Positions 8,337 through 18,061 are shown, counted from the stretch's first letter. The stretch is 64,000 nucleotides of DNA from Caviibacterium pharyngocola (GCF_002795405.1 NZ_PHGZ01000001.1:22598-86597), one strand, 5' to 3'. Notes: generated by a model from the letters alone, not told the origin. Made by a program: numbers and translations.

Positions 8337-8366
8337 AGCGCTTAATTTTAACCAATAACGAATAGG

Positions 8367-9371
8367 ATGAACAGCGTGATTTCTTTGGAAAGCCAAGTTC
8401 TTGAACGCCATTTGGATTTTTTTGTCGATCAATCCGTTTTATTTGCCGGCGGTATTAATGATGCCTTTCCGCAACAAATTCAAGGAAAAGCTCGCTCGGT
8501 GCAAGTGTGGTCGTGGTATTTTGATTATGCCGGCAAACGGCAAAGTGCGGTGGATTTTTCCGTCGAATGTGCCTTGCAAGCGGATTTAATCGTGTATTAT
8601 TGGACGAAAAACAAGCAAGAAGTAGCGATGCAATTAATGCAATTATTGGCGCAAGGGGCGGAAAATCAGCAAATGTTGATTATCGGTGAAAATCGCTGCG
8701 GTGTGCGTTCGGTGGAAAATTTGCTTAAGCCTTATGGCGAAATTGCAAAAATCGATAGCGCCAGACGCTGCGGATTGTATCATTTTTCGTTAAAAAAACG
8801 ACCGCACTTTGATTTGACAAGTTATTGGAAATCCTATCGAACCGAGGCGATTTCGCCATTGACGATTTGGAGTTTGCCGGGGGTGTTCAGCGCCAACGAG
8901 CTAGATACTGGCACGTCGTTATTGTTATCCACGTTAGATTCACCTTTGCAAGGCGATGTGTTGGATTTAGGCTGCGGCGCGGGTGTGATCGGCGCTTATG
9001 TGAAAATGCATAATCCGAAGGCAAATGTCACAATGTGCGATATTCACGCCTTGGCGTTGGCTTCTGCCGAGCGCACTTTGGCGGAAAATCATTTACAAGC
9101 AAAAGTGATCGCCAGCGATGTGTTTTCGCATATTGAGGGAAAGTTCGATGTAATTTTGTCCAATCCGCCGTTTCACGATGGCATTGACACCGCTTATCGC
9201 GCGGTGAGCGAATTGATTCGACAAGCGAAAGCGTATTTAAAAAACGGCGGCGAGTTGCGTATCGTCGCGAACGCATTTTTGCCTTATCCAGATTTGTTGG
9301 ATCAGCATTTCGGTTCACATCGAGTGTTGGCGAAAACGGGAAAATTTAAGGTGTATTCGGTAAGAGCGTAA
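8367..9371 (+). CDS. rsmC: 16S rRNA guanine-1207 N2-methyltransferase
   Basis: SAM-dependent enzyme that methylates G1207 of 16S rRNA in the 30S subunit. The 334-residue protein (343 in E. coli) has the usual two halves: a degenerate N-terminal domain and a C-terminal Rossmann domain with VLDLGCGAGVIG and the base-methyltransferase motif LSNPPFHDG. The ATG at 8367 has only a weak AGG upstream, but the alignment from LESQVLERH onward fits the family. An uptake sequence lies within the gene near 8540 and another near 8800. It faces afuC convergently across a hairpin. Confidence 0.92.
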   Translation: MNSVISLESQVLERHLDFFVDQSVLFAGGINDAFPQQIQGKARSVQVWSWYFDYAGKRQSAVDFSVECALQADLIVYYWTKNKQEVAMQLMQLLAQGAENQQMLIIGENRCGVRSVENLLKPYGEIAKIDSARRCGLYHFSLKKRPHFDLTSYWKSYRTEAISPLTIWSLPGVFSANELDTGTSLLLSTLDSPLQGDVLDLGCGAGVIGAYVKMHNPKANVTMCDIHALALASAERTLAENHLQAKVIASDVFSHIEGKFDVILSNPPFHDGIDTAYRAVSELIRQAKAYLKNGGELRIVANAFLPYPDLLDQHFGSHRVLAKTGKFKVYSVRA

Positions 9372-9398
9372 AAATGCGGTGATTTTTCACCGCACTTT
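9372..9398. terminator. Bidirectional terminator between rsmC and afuC
   Basis: AAATGCGGTGA and TCACCGCACTTT form a near-perfect stem. The right arm is an uptake sequence, while the left arm is a one-base variant of it, so this is a degraded or partial uptake-sequence pair. Confidence 0.75.
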
Positions 9399-9409
9399 TG
9401 CTTATCCGT

Positions 9410-10459
9410 TTATTCTTTTTTCAATAAGAACACGCCGTGTTCCGCCAAGTGAATATAGGCTTCGGTCAAATCCGGTATAAAGTTGTCCGGATTGGCGTTG
9501 ATAAGCAAATCTTTTCCGCCCCATTCGGCGACGATTTCCCAATGATTGCCCATATAGACCGCACTTTTAATGCGGCAGCGTTGGCTCGGTTCGCCGTCGG
9601 TTTTTAAGGTGATGGCTTCCGGTCGAATGCCGACTAAACAATCGCCGTCCGGTAATCCGAATTGTTGCGTGTCAGGTAAGGTAAACGTATAACCGTTAAC
9701 GGTTATGCGATTTTGTGCCAGTTGACCGTCGAAAATGCTACTTTCGCCCATAAAGTTTGCCAAGAACAGCGAGTTCGGGCGAAGGTATAATTCTTTCGCC
9801 GGCGCTTTTTGCATAATTTTTCCTTTGTGCATTACGATCACTTCGTCCGAAACGGCGAAAGCTTCCGTTTGATCGTGGGTCACATAAAGGGAAGTGATGC
9901 CTAAACGTTGTTGTAATTCACGAATTTTTTCACGCATTGAACGGCGAAGATTGGCATCCAAGTTACTGAGCGGTTCGTCAAAAAGTAGCACTTTCGGTTT
10001 CAGCACTAAGGCGCGCGCGAGGGCGACGCGTTGTTGTTGACCGCCTGAAATTTGATCCACATAACGATCTTCAAAACCGGCTAAATCAACCAATTCGAGC
10101 GCTTCTTTTACGCGCTGTTTACGTTCTTCTCCGCCGATGCCTTGCATTCTTAGCCCGTAGCCGACGTTATCGCCGATTGACATATGCGGGAAAAGGGCAT
10201 AAGACTGGAAGACGATACAAATATCGCGGTTTTGAATGGAGGATTTGGTAACATCCTCGCCGTCGATAAAAATTTGTCCTGATGTCGGGCTTTCCAAACC
10301 TGCGACCAGACGTAGCACGGTGGTTTTGCCGCAACCGGACGGGCCTAATAAGGTTACCATTGTGCCGCGTTTAATGGTGAGATCCAAATTATCGATAACT
10401 ACGGTTTTGCCGAAAGCTTTGGTGATATTTTTTAAAACTAAGAAATCAGTATTACTCAT
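9410..10459 (-). CDS. afuC: ABC transporter ATP-binding protein, AfuC type
   Basis: ATPase that powers the AfuAB importer. The 349-residue protein has Walker A GPSGCGKT at 39-46, the signature [14 protein letters not shown], Walker [15 protein letters not shown] and the switch histidine in YVTHDQ. The C-terminal part, after about residue 240, is a regulatory OB-type domain as in FbpC/AfuC. It is the last gene of the leftward afuA-afuB-afuC operon, separated from afuB by 92 bases that contain two hairpins. Members are commonly labelled ferric iron transport; see the AfuA entry for why sugar phosphate is more likely. Confidence 0.88.
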   Translation of the reverse strand: MSNTDFLVLKNITKAFGKTVVIDNLDLTIKRGTMVTLLGPSGCGKTTVLRLVAGLESPTSGQIFIDGEDVTKSSIQNRDICIVFQSYALFPHMSIGDNVGYGLRMQGIGGEERKQRVKEALELVDLAGFEDRYVDQISGGQQQRVALARALVLKPKVLLFDEPLSNLDANLRRSMREKIRELQQRLGITSLYVTHDQTEAFAVSDEVIVMHKGKIMQKAPAKELYLRPNSLFLANFMGESSIFDGQLAQNRITVNGYTFTLPDTQQFGLPDGDCLVGIRPEAITLKTDGEPSQRCRIKSAVYMGNHWEIVAEWGGKDLLINANPDNFIPDLTEAYIHLAEHGVFLLKKE

Positions 10460-10486
10460 ATTACTACCTATTGATTTTAATTCTGC

Positions 10487-10540
10487 GGTGCGCCTGATTT
10501 GCGCACCTTTATAATGTATTCTTGCGGCGAAATATGCCGC
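10487..10540 (-). terminator. Two short hairpins in the afuB-afuC gap
   Basis: GGTGCGC with GCGCACC (10487-10493 and 10501-10507) and GCGGC with GCCGC (10524-10528 and 10536-10540) can each fold. Neither has a clear T-run on the minus strand, so they may set message stability between cistrons rather than end transcription. Confidence 0.4.
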
Positions 10541-10551
10541 CGCACTGCGCG

Positions 10552-12609
10552 TTAGTTCATTTTTTTCGCTTTGGAACGAGAAATACGCGTATCGCCCACA
10601 ATCCAGTCAAAGAACAGGATAATTGCCATCATTACCACGATTAAAATCGAGCCGTAGGCGATTGCAATGCCGTATTCGCCGTCTTCCACTCGGTTCAATA
10701 TGTATGCGGTCGCCACACGCGTATCGGCGGTGACTAAGAAGATAATGGCGCTGACGGTGGTCATTGCGCGCACGAAACTGGTGACGAGCGCGGATAATAA
10801 CGCCGGTTTTAATAATGGGAAAACAATATACCAAATAGTTTTGAACGAGCTGCCTTTTAAGGAAAGCGAGGCTTCGTCAAGGGATTTGTCAAGTTGCCCT
10901 AAACCCGCAATGGCGGCACGCATTCCGATCGGCAAATCACGCATTACCATTGAAATAATAATGATGATGCCCGTGCCGGTGATGTACATCGGCGCATTGT
11001 TAAAGGCGAGAATGTAAGACACCCCGGCAACTGTGCCCGGTACGGCGAAACATAACATTGTGAGAAATTCCAAACTTTTTTTACCTTGGAAATCTTTTCT
11101 GACCACAATGTAAGCGATAAGCAAGCCGAATAGAGCGGTGAGCGGTGCGGCGATACCGGCATAGATCATTGTGTTGATCAAAGACGGCCACGCACCGTCG
11201 CTTAAACCTTGTCCGAACAACATTGCATAGTTGCGTAAGGTTAAGGTGTAATCGACGCCCCAGTTGACAGTGAAACTGCCGTAGAAAATACTGCCGTAAA
11301 GTGCGAGGTTAAATATAATCCAAAAACCAAGCATTGCAATAATGGTAAATTTCAAGCCGTTAGGCAATTCTTGTACGTCGCCGCGATAGGATTTGCCGGA
11401 TACGGTGACGTAAGAGCGGTTGCCGATCCATAAATATTGAATGATAAAAATGGCAAGGGAGAAAATTAACAACATTGATCCCAAAGTGCTGGCTGAGGCG
11501 TAATCTAATTGCGAACCGGCAATATAGAAGTAAATTTGCGTGGCGATTACATCGAAACTGCCGCCCAAGACCAACGGATTACTGAAGTCGGCTAGGGATT
11601 GGATAAAGACGATTAAAAACGAATTCGCCAATGCCGGACGTAACAGCGGAAAAATAATGTTATAGAACGTTTGGTAACGATTGGCGCGTAAGGTGTAAGA
11701 CGCTTCTTCGATGGAGGGATGAATGGATTTTAACGCGCCGTCTAAAATCATAAATGAAATTGGGGCAAAGGCTAAAATCTGCGCAATGGCGATACCGGCA
11801 AAACCGTATAGCCAGTTGTGATTGGTAAAGCCTAAATAGGTATCCAAAAATTCCGTGACATAGCCGGAACGACCTAACATTAAAGTTACGCCTAAACCGA
11901 CCACAAACGGCGGTGTGACAATCGGTAAAATGGAAAAGATTTTGCCGATAAAGGCGGTGCGACGCGCGATTCGCGTGGTGTAGAGCGCAAAGGCTAAACC
12001 GAAAATCGTGGAAATCAACCCGACAAAACCGGATAAAAACAAGGAATTGGTAATAACGCGTAAAATGTATTTTTGATTTAAGATACGAATGACTTGCTCT
12101 GGCGCAAAGGTGTCGCCGTCATAAAACATTGAAATAAAAATTGCGACGGTCGGATAAACGATAAAAAAGAAAATAATCAGAATAATACTGATAAGCGAGG
12201 CAAGAATAAATTTATCGCCTTGCATTATTTTCAACTTGGCGAGCGCCAAGGTAGCAAGTGCGGTTAAACTGACGATTAACATAATCATCGAATAACCCAT
12301 ACTGACTTTATAGATCGTAGCCGTTACAAACGCGAATAGCACCGTGAAAGCGACCAAATAAAGTTCGGCTTTCGCTTGTTTTTCAACGGATAACTTCAAC
12401 ATCGGGAAAAGTAAAAATCCGATTAACGGCAAAAACCATAGAATGGTTAAGTTAACAGACGACCAGCCCATTGCTGCCAAGAATTCATCGGCGGTACTGT
12501 CTAATAAACCGTAATCCAGCGCAGTGGACGGCAAAATTAAAAATGCAATAAATGCCAAAATGACCCAAAAAGTTGATCTGTGGGTCAAGGGTAATTTTGC
12601 GGAAATCAT
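10552..12609 (-). CDS. afuB: ABC transporter permease with two fused permease domains, AfuB type
   Basis: Inner-membrane channel of the importer. The 685-residue protein carries an N-terminal hydrophobic region of about 180 residues and then two BPD-type permease domains, each with an EAA-type loop ([15 protein letters not shown] and [15 protein letters not shown]). This length matches AfuB of Actinobacillus pleuropneumoniae and is well above the roughly 500 residues of HitB/FbpB iron permeases, as I recall those families. I chose the ATG at 12607-12609 ([10 protein letters not shown]) because AGG lies 6 bases upstream. Upstream in-frame codons overlap a hairpin. Confidence 0.87.
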   Translation of the reverse strand: MISAKLPLTHRSTFWVILAFIAFLILPSTALDYGLLDSTADEFLAAMGWSSVNLTILWFLPLIGFLLFPMLKLSVEKQAKAELYLVAFTVLFAFVTATIYKVSMGYSMIMLIVSLTALATLALAKLKIMQGDKFILASLISIILIIFFFIVYPTVAIFISMFYDGDTFAPEQVIRILNQKYILRVITNSLFLSGFVGLISTIFGLAFALYTTRIARRTAFIGKIFSILPIVTPPFVVGLGVTLMLGRSGYVTEFLDTYLGFTNHNWLYGFAGIAIAQILAFAPISFMILDGALKSIHPSIEEASYTLRANRYQTFYNIIFPLLRPALANSFLIVFIQSLADFSNPLVLGGSFDVIATQIYFYIAGSQLDYASASTLGSMLLIFSLAIFIIQYLWIGNRSYVTVSGKSYRGDVQELPNGLKFTIIAMLGFWIIFNLALYGSIFYGSFTVNWGVDYTLTLRNYAMLFGQGLSDGAWPSLINTMIYAGIAAPLTALFGLLIAYIVVRKDFQGKKSLEFLTMLCFAVPGTVAGVSYILAFNNAPMYITGTGIIIIISMVMRDLPIGMRAAIAGLGQLDKSLDEASLSLKGSSFKTIWYIVFPLLKPALLSALVTSFVRAMTTVSAIIFLVTADTRVATAYILNRVEDGEYGIAIAYGSILIVVMMAIILFFDWIVGDTRISRSKAKKMN

Positions 12610-12630
12610 AATACCTCGCATAAAAAAGAT

Positions 12631-12657
12631 AAGAATGTGGTGAAGCACCACATTCTT
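12631..12657 (-). terminator. Intercistronic hairpin after afuA
   Basis: A perfect 12-base stem (AAGAATGTGGTG with CACCACATTCTT, 3-base loop) lies right after the afuA stop and is followed on the minus strand by a T-run. It should raise the ratio of binding protein to permease, as the dctP hairpin does. Confidence 0.75.
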
Positions 12658-12666
12658 TTTTGATAA

Positions 12667-13707
12667 TTATTTTGCTAATTTAACGTCATCGACCCATTTC
12701 GTAATCAAACGTTTACGTTCATCGGCGGCGCCGTATTTTTCAAAATCATAGTTAATCAGATTTAACGTCGTCGGATCGAATGCTGTTGGTGATTGCTCCG
12801 CCGTGGTGTTAGTCAGAATTTGGAAGGAACGACCTTTTTTCCACGCCAATTCTTGCCCTTCTTTAGAAAGCGCCCAGTCCACAAAGAGTTTAGCGTTTTC
12901 CATATTGCGTGCGCCTTTAATAATGCTCACTCCGCCGAGTTCATAACCGGTTCCTTCGCAAGGTACGATCATCTCGATCGGCGCACCTTGTTGTTTTTCC
13001 AAGGAATAATCGTGTAAGAAACCGATACCTACAGTGGTTTCGCCGCGTGCCGCATTGCGAGACGGTGTGATACCGGATTTCGTGTATTGCGAAATATTCG
13101 GGTGTAATTGTTTGAAATAATCGAAGGCTCCGTCTTCGCCCCAAAGTTGCACAAAGGTAGCGATCGCCGTATAAGCCGTACCGGAACTTTGCGGATCGGC
13201 GATTTGAATTTCACCTTTTAAGCGCGGATCCAATAAATCTTTCCAACATTTCGGCACTTCGGTAATGCCGAGTTTTTTCAAGCGTTCCGTATTTACGCCG
13301 AAACCTAAAATCCCCATATAAATGGCGGAACTGAGATTGCCTTTGATTTTCGCCGGATCTTGGAATCGTTCGACGACTTGATCAATGTTCGGCGAACGAT
13401 AGGGTTCCAATAAACCCAATTCACCCGCTTGAGATTGCGGGTCGAAAGTACCGCCGTACCACACGTCGGCTTGCGGATTGTTTTTTTCCGCTTCGATTTT
13501 GGCGAAAGTGCTGCCGGAACCGTTACGAATAAAAGAGGTTTTTACATTATATTTCGCGCCGAAGGCTTGGGTTTCGGCTTCGCACATTTCGTTCGTCGCA
13601 CTGCAATAGACCACCAATCTGCCTTGCGCGTTCGCTTGCGCCGTGACGAATAAACCGGCGGTTAAAAGTGCGGTCGAAATTGCCACGGAAATTTTGTTTA
13701 ATTTCAT
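12667..13707 (-). CDS. afuA: Periplasmic binding protein, AfuA type, probable hexose-phosphate binder
   Basis: Soluble periplasmic binding protein of 346 residues with a signal peptide (cleavage near residue 27, AQANA). It belongs to the family long labelled ferric-binding, but the adjacent tyrosine pair that binds iron in FbpA is not visible. Instead His232, Asp233 and Glu256 are present; after removing 27 residues these become 205, 206 and 229, the numbers I recall for the glucose-6-phosphate ligands of AfuA, and Ser64 becomes 37. Four cysteines (35, 42, 154, 250) could form disulfides. A strong AAGGAG precedes the ATG. It heads the afuABC operon. Confidence 0.85.
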   Translation of the reverse strand: MKLNKISVAISTALLTAGLFVTAQANAQGRLVVYCSATNEMCEAETQAFGAKYNVKTSFIRNGSGSTFAKIEAEKNNPQADVWYGGTFDPQSQAGELGLLEPYRSPNIDQVVERFQDPAKIKGNLSSAIYMGILGFGVNTERLKKLGITEVPKCWKDLLDPRLKGEIQIADPQSSGTAYTAIATFVQLWGEDGAFDYFKQLHPNISQYTKSGITPSRNAARGETTVGIGFLHDYSLEKQQGAPIEMIVPCEGTGYELGGVSIIKGARNMENAKLFVDWALSKEGQELAWKKGRSFQILTNTTAEQSPTAFDPTTLNLINYDFEKYGAADERKRLITKWVDDVKLAK

Positions 13708-13821
13708 AACGAATACTCCTTAACTTGTTATTGTTATTTTTTGCTTGCCAAAATGTGGCGTGATGTGATCAAATTTGTCGTTTTGATTGGGCGTATGCTA
13801 CGCGAAAGCGAGAAAAAATAA

Positions 13822-13837
13822 CGTGAGGCGAATCACA
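13822..13837. promoter_or_regulatory. Possible CRP site upstream of afuA
   Basis: CGTGA, six bases, TCACA: 9 of 10 conserved half-site bases, with flanking A and T as expected. It lies about 115 bases upstream of afuA and a similar distance before udk. A CRP site would suit a sugar-phosphate importer. Confidence 0.45.
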
Positions 13838-13946
13838 TAATGGGAGATTATGTCTTTTTATTTCGTTCCGTTTGCTTAAATGATTATCAAATTTTATAAA
13901 TTTTCTTTATAATTCGGGAAATAAATTTGTTGGTTAAATGTGAATT

Positions 13947-14588
13947 ATGTCGGACAACTCTTGTATTATTATTGCGATTACCGGCGCATCGGCGTCAGGT
14001 AAAAGTTTAATCGCTTCCACCATTCATCGGGAGCTTTGCGAAGAACTGGGCTGCGAAGATATCGGAATTATTTCCGAGGACAGCTATTATAAAGATCAAA
14101 GCCACTTAGCCTTTGAACAACGTATTCAAACCAATTACGATCATCCCAATTCAATGGACAGAGATTTGCTGATCGACCAGCTACGCGCGCTGAAAAACGG
14201 CGAATCCGTGGATATTCCGGTGTATAGTTATACGGAACATACGCGCACCGAGCAAACCGTGCGTTTCCAACCGAAAAAAGTGATCATCTTAGAAGGCATT
14301 TTATTATTAACCGACGAACGCGTGCGACAAGAAGCCCATATTTCGGTATTTGTGGATACTCCGTTGGACATTTGTTTTATCCGCCGTTTACAGCGGGATA
14401 TGGAAGAACGCGGTCGCTCGTTGCAATCCGTGATCGAACAATATCGCAAAACAGTACGCCCGATGTTTTTACAATTTATCGAACCGTCCAAGCAATATGC
14501 CGATATTATCGTGCCGCGCGGCGGGAAAAATCGTATTGCGATTAATCTGTTAAAAGCGCAAATTATGCATCTTTTAGGAAAAAATTAA
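13947..14588 (+). CDS. udk: Uridine/cytidine kinase
   Basis: Salvage kinase that phosphorylates uridine and cytidine to the monophosphates. The 213-residue protein (213 in E. coli) shows the P-loop GASASGKS at 13-20, EDSYYKDQ, the YDHPNSMD substrate region and the [12 protein letters not shown] lid. It begins the udk-dcd-asmA cluster, the same order as in E. coli, and is divergent from afuA. The ribosome site is weak. The ATG at 13947 is the first in frame that gives the family N-terminus. Confidence 0.95.
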   Translation: MSDNSCIIIAITGASASGKSLIASTIHRELCEELGCEDIGIISEDSYYKDQSHLAFEQRIQTNYDHPNSMDRDLLIDQLRALKNGESVDIPVYSYTEHTRTEQTVRFQPKKVIILEGILLLTDERVRQEAHISVFVDTPLDICFIRRLQRDMEERGRSLQSVIEQYRKTVRPMFLQFIEPSKQYADIIVPRGGKNRIAINLLKAQIMHLLGKN

Positions 14589-14597
14589 GGACTGACG

Positions 14598-15182
14598 ATG
14601 AGACTTTGTGACACCGATATTGAACGCTATTTAAACGACGGTATTATTTCGTTAACGCCGAGACCCTCCGATGACAAAATCAACGGTGCGACGATTGATG
14701 TGCGTTTGGGCAATTCTTTCCGCGTATTTCGCGAACATACCGCGCCTTATATCGATCTCAGCGGGCCGAAAGAAGAAGTTTCCGCGCAATTAGAAGCGGT
14801 AATGAGCGAAGAAATTTTAATTGACGACGGCGAAGCGTTTTTTTTGCATCCGGGCGAATTAGCATTGGCGACCACGTTGGAAGCGGTGCGTTTACCGGCG
14901 AATATTATCGGCTGGTTGGACGGGCGTTCTTCCTTGGCGCGCCTCGGCTTAATGGTGCACGTCACGGCGCATCGGATCGATCCGGGTTGGGACGGAAAAA
15001 TCGTGTTGGAATTTTTTAATTCGGGCAAATTGCCTTTAGCTTTGCGTCCGAATATGGTGATCGGCGCCTTAAGTTTCGAAATTCTCAGCGGCGAAGCGGC
15101 GAGACCTTACAACCGTCGCCAAGACGCAAAATATAAAAATCAACAAAATGCGGTGGCAAGCCGTATCGACGAGGACAAATAA
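14598..15182 (+). CDS. dcd: dCTP deaminase
   Basis: Deaminates dCTP to dUTP, the main source of dUMP for thymidylate in enteric-type bacteria. The 194-residue enzyme matches the family length (193 in E. coli) and contains the trimer/active-site motifs [27 protein letters not shown] and the N-terminal [12 protein letters not shown]. It starts 9 bases after udk with AAGGA upstream, and the asmA-like gene follows after one base. Confidence 0.95.
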   Translation: MRLCDTDIERYLNDGIISLTPRPSDDKINGATIDVRLGNSFRVFREHTAPYIDLSGPKEEVSAQLEAVMSEEILIDDGEAFFLHPGELALATTLEAVRLPANIIGWLDGRSSLARLGLMVHVTAHRIDPGWDGKIVLEFFNSGKLPLALRPNMVIGALSFEILSGEAARPYNRRQDAKYKNQQNAVASRIDEDK

Positions 15183-15183
15183 T

Positions 15184-16515
15184 ATGTGGAGAAGGATCGC
15201 GCTGCCGTGCGTATTATTTATTATTGCGATCTTCTCCGTTATTTATATCCAAGAAACGCGCTTGGAGCGACAATTCGTGCAAGCGTTGCAAAAACAAAAC
15301 GTGCAATTCGAAGACGTTGACTTTCAGCTTTTCCCAATACCGAAAATTACGTTGCAAAATGCTTCTGCACAATTTGACAAAGAGCGGTCGTTTTTTTTCG
15401 AAAAAATTAATGTCGAATTAAGTCCTTTAGCTGCGTTTATCGGCAAAGTGCGTTTGGAGCAAATCGAACTGCAACGCGGCAAATTAACCAAGCCGAATTT
15501 TTCCGAGGTAAATTTAACGATAAAACCGACCGCACTTTATCTGAAGGATTTGCCCGATGTAGTGAAATATTTTCAAACCGGCTGTACCGGCGAAGTGGAA
15601 ATGTCGGATAAATGGCGGTATTTCGTTGATTTCGAAGGAAAAGATAAATATCGAAATCATTTAAAAAGTAGCGGAGAAATCGCCTTTAACGGGCCGGATA
15701 CGGAATTTAAAAATTTCTCGCTTAATTTAGATTTATATCAACCGTTATACGCGGACGATAAACAATTTTACTTTAAATTGGATCAAGGCATTCTTTCCAC
15801 CCACAAAGACGGGCATAAAGTGTTGCTTTCTTATAATTTGCACATTAACGACGAATTATTTACCTATATTAACGCCTCTTTCATTCGTGAAGAAAAAGAT
15901 TTATTGCTGTATTTGTTGAATAACAATAAAGCTTTTATCAAAATTAATTTGTTGTCTTTTTATGCGGATCGTTCGGGCTTGGTGCTAGTTTCCGGCAAGG
16001 ATTTGGACGTGAATAAATGGCTGAATGCCTTAAAATTACCGCAAATTCTGAGCGGGAAGGTGGATTTTGATGCCGAATTAGCCTTTTTCGAACAGCGTAT
16101 TAATCAAGGAAAAGCGCATTTTACCATTCAAAACGGTGAATTCAGCGGATTAAATATTCTCTCCATCGTGTCAAACCATTTGCCGATTAATTATGATCCG
16201 GCGCAACTGCAAAATGCCAACAGTGCTTTTGAACGATTGGAAGGCAAATTGCGTTGGGAACCGACGCGTTTGTGGATCGACGAGTTATTCGGCGAAGATA
16301 AACGAATTCGTTTATCCGGACGAGGAATTGTCGAATTACCCGATGTGACGTGCGATATTACGCTTGAACTTAAGGCGCAAGAAGAAAAATACCGTAAATT
16401 CGGTTTGCCGATTCGTTTTTTTGATCAATGTGCCGCACCGCAATACGAAATTTTATTAAACGGCAATTTGCGCGAGCAAATTCGGGATTTTCTGAAAGAA
16501 AAATTTCGTCGTTAA
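15184..16515 (+). CDS. asmA: AsmA family outer-membrane biogenesis protein (short form)
   Basis: AsmA proteins are inner-membrane anchored and influence outer-membrane assembly and lipid movement. This one is 443 residues, clearly shorter than E. coli AsmA (617). It has a single N-terminal anchor (WRRIALPCVLFIIAIFSVIY) and a C-terminal AsmA-like stretch (FTIQNGEFSGLNILSIVS, GRGIVELPDVTCDITLEL). I chose the ATG at 15184, one base after the dcd stop; the longer frame from 15148 would overlap dcd. The assignment rests on position after udk-dcd as well as sequence. The reduced length suggests a family variant rather than a break. Confidence 0.75.
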   Translation: MWRRIALPCVLFIIAIFSVIYIQETRLERQFVQALQKQNVQFEDVDFQLFPIPKITLQNASAQFDKERSFFFEKINVELSPLAAFIGKVRLEQIELQRGKLTKPNFSEVNLTIKPTALYLKDLPDVVKYFQTGCTGEVEMSDKWRYFVDFEGKDKYRNHLKSSGEIAFNGPDTEFKNFSLNLDLYQPLYADDKQFYFKLDQGILSTHKDGHKVLLSYNLHINDELFTYINASFIREEKDLLLYLLNNNKAFIKINLLSFYADRSGLVLVSGKDLDVNKWLNALKLPQILSGKVDFDAELAFFEQRINQGKAHFTIQNGEFSGLNILSIVSNHLPINYDPAQLQNANSAFERLEGKLRWEPTRLWIDELFGEDKRIRLSGRGIVELPDVTCDITLELKAQEEKYRKFGLPIRFFDQCAAPQYEILLNGNLREQIRDFLKEKFRR

Positions 16516-16575
16516 CCGTGATCTTTTATTACCGAGTGGTACAATAACGTAGTTATTTCTCTCGGACTTCTCATT

Positions 16576-17766
16576 ATGTTACCTCTAAAAATCGTGCGCC
16601 GGATTAAACTGTGGCGCGTTATTTGTTTGGCATTTTCCGCATTTATCTTTAATACAACGGAATTTATTCCCGTTGCCCTGTTATCTGATATTGCCGCGGG
16701 ATTTCAAATGCCCGTTTCCGATGTGGGCTTGATGATTACCATTTATGCGTGGATCGTGTCCGTGCTTTCTTTGCCCTTTATGTTATTAACGGCGAAATTA
16801 GAGCGGCGAAGTTTATTAATCAAACTGTTCACTTTATTTATTTTGAGCCATATTTTGTCTGCGGTCGCGTGGAATTTCCAAGTGTTATTAATTTCGCGCA
16901 TAGGTGTTGCCATCACTCATTCGATATTTTGGGCGATCACTGGATCTTTGGCAGTGCGCCTTGCGCCGAAAGATAAAAAAGCGCAAGCCTTGGGATTATT
17001 AGCAATGGGTAGCGCATTGGCGATGGTGCTGGGATTACCGTTAGGACGCATTATCGGGCAGGCGGCGGGCTGGCGGATAACTTTTGCCGTTATCGGTGTG
17101 ATCGCCGCAGTGATTTTAATTTTTCTTTACCGATTATTACCGCACTTAGTCAGTAAAAACGCCGGTTCGTTAAGCAGCGTTCCGTTATTGTTTAAGCGCC
17201 CTCTGTTAGTCGGCTTGTATGTGATTACCATTTTCGCCGTTTCCGCCCATTTTACCGCATATAGTTATATCGAGCCTTTTATGATCCGTATTACCCGAAT
17301 GGATCCGAGCGTAACGACGGCGGTATTATTGATTTTCGGTTTATCCGGTGTGGTGTCCAGTTTGTTGTTTACGCGCTATCATCGTTTCGGGCCGGCAAAA
17401 TTCTTATTAACGGCAATGACTATTTTAACCTTATCGCTGTTCTTGTTATTCCTTTGTGGCACGCAAGGCTATGTAATGTTCGCTTTAGTTTTTGTTTGGG
17501 GCATTGGTATTGCGGCGATAGGGTTGAGTTTACAGGTTCGCGTCTTGCAACTGGCGCCCGATGCAACGGATGTGGCAATGGCGATTTTCTCAGGGATTTA
17601 TAATATCGGCATCGGCGGCGGGGCGTTGCTCGGCAATCAAGTAATGCAACATTTGGGATTGAATTATATCGGCGTCATCGGCGGTATTGTCGCGTTGTTT
17701 TCGATGCTGATTTTTGTCGTCATTCATTTGCGCTATCGACATTTGCCGATAAAAGCAATTCAATAA
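16576..17766 (+). CDS. sotB: Sugar efflux transporter SotB (major facilitator superfamily)
   Basis: Twelve-helix MFS exporter, 396 residues, of the DHA1 group; SotB exports sugars such as arabinose and also IPTG in E. coli. The start FSAFIFNTTEFIPVALLSDIAAG region carries the family's first-helix FNTTEF motif, and the loop 2 to 3 region has LTAKLERRSLL. A SotB homologue is annotated in H. influenzae (HI1104). The gene is alone between asmA and a repeat-rich gap. Physiological substrate cannot be told from sequence. Confidence 0.85.
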   Translation: MLPLKIVRRIKLWRVICLAFSAFIFNTTEFIPVALLSDIAAGFQMPVSDVGLMITIYAWIVSVLSLPFMLLTAKLERRSLLIKLFTLFILSHILSAVAWNFQVLLISRIGVAITHSIFWAITGSLAVRLAPKDKKAQALGLLAMGSALAMVLGLPLGRIIGQAAGWRITFAVIGVIAAVILIFLYRLLPHLVSKNAGSLSSVPLLFKRPLLVGLYVITIFAVSAHFTAYSYIEPFMIRITRMDPSVTTAVLLIFGLSGVVSSLLFTRYHRFGPAKFLLTAMTILTLSLFLLFLCGTQGYVMFALVFVWGIGIAAIGLSLQVRVLQLAPDATDVAMAIFSGIYNIGIGGGALLGNQVMQHLGLNYIGVIGGIVALFSMLIFVVIHLRYRHLPIKAIQ

Positions 17767-17774
17767 ATATAAAA

Positions 17775-17803
17775 AAGGCTAATTGCATCAAACAATTAGC
17801 CTT
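17775..17803. terminator. Hairpin after sotB, left copy of a duplicated terminator
   Basis: An 11-base perfect stem (AAGGCTAATTG with CAATTAGCCTT) and 7-base loop. The T-run lies on the minus-strand side. The same 29-base unit recurs at 18028-18056 with about 25 of 29 bases identical. Confidence 0.7.
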
Positions 17804-17846
17804 AGGCTGATGACAAACCTTTATAGCCATTTATCATCATTTTCTT

Positions 17847-18003
17847 TCTCCCCTTGTGGGAGAAGGTGCTCGCAGGGCGGATGAGGGGTAATAATTTATC
17901 GTCATTACAAAAATGTTATTTTGCTTCGCAAAATCCCCCTCATCCTGATTTTTGTTTCTGAACGAAACAAAAATCTGTCCTTCTCCCACAAGGGGAGAAG
18001 GGA
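17847..18003. repeat. Nested palindromic intergenic element (MITE- or REP-like)
   Basis: About 157 bases with terminal inverted repeats: TTCTCCCCTTGTGGGAGAAG at the left end and its complement at the right. Inside these lie GGATGAGGGG and CCCCTCATCC, and within the right half a perfect 12-base hairpin (GATTTTTGTTTC, 17947-17958, with 17964-17975). Nothing in it codes for protein. It lies between the two copies of the flanking hairpin. Similar CTCCC-rich palindromes occur in intergenic regions of other gammaproteobacteria, as far as I recall; the class here is not assigned. Confidence 0.7.
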
Positions 18004-18022
18004 GCGATTGCACTTTGTCAAT

Positions 18023-18061
18023 AAAATAAGGCTAATTGAGTCAAATAATTAACCTTATTTT
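18023..18061. terminator. Hairpin after ghxP, right copy of the duplicated terminator
   Basis: AAAATAAGG, TAATT and their complements form a 15-base stem with one mismatch. T-rich sequence follows on either strand, so it can end ghxP transcription and also stop reading from the left. Confidence 0.75.

Noticed and set aside
9410..13707. Straight ferric iron importer label for the afu genes
   Set aside because: The binding protein lacks the iron tyrosine pair and has the residues recalled for sugar-phosphate binding.
13875..13893. Possible Fur box in the afuA-udk gap
   Set aside because: Only one half (ATGATTATC) resembles the Fur pattern and its partner is poor. I would not base an iron-transport role on it.
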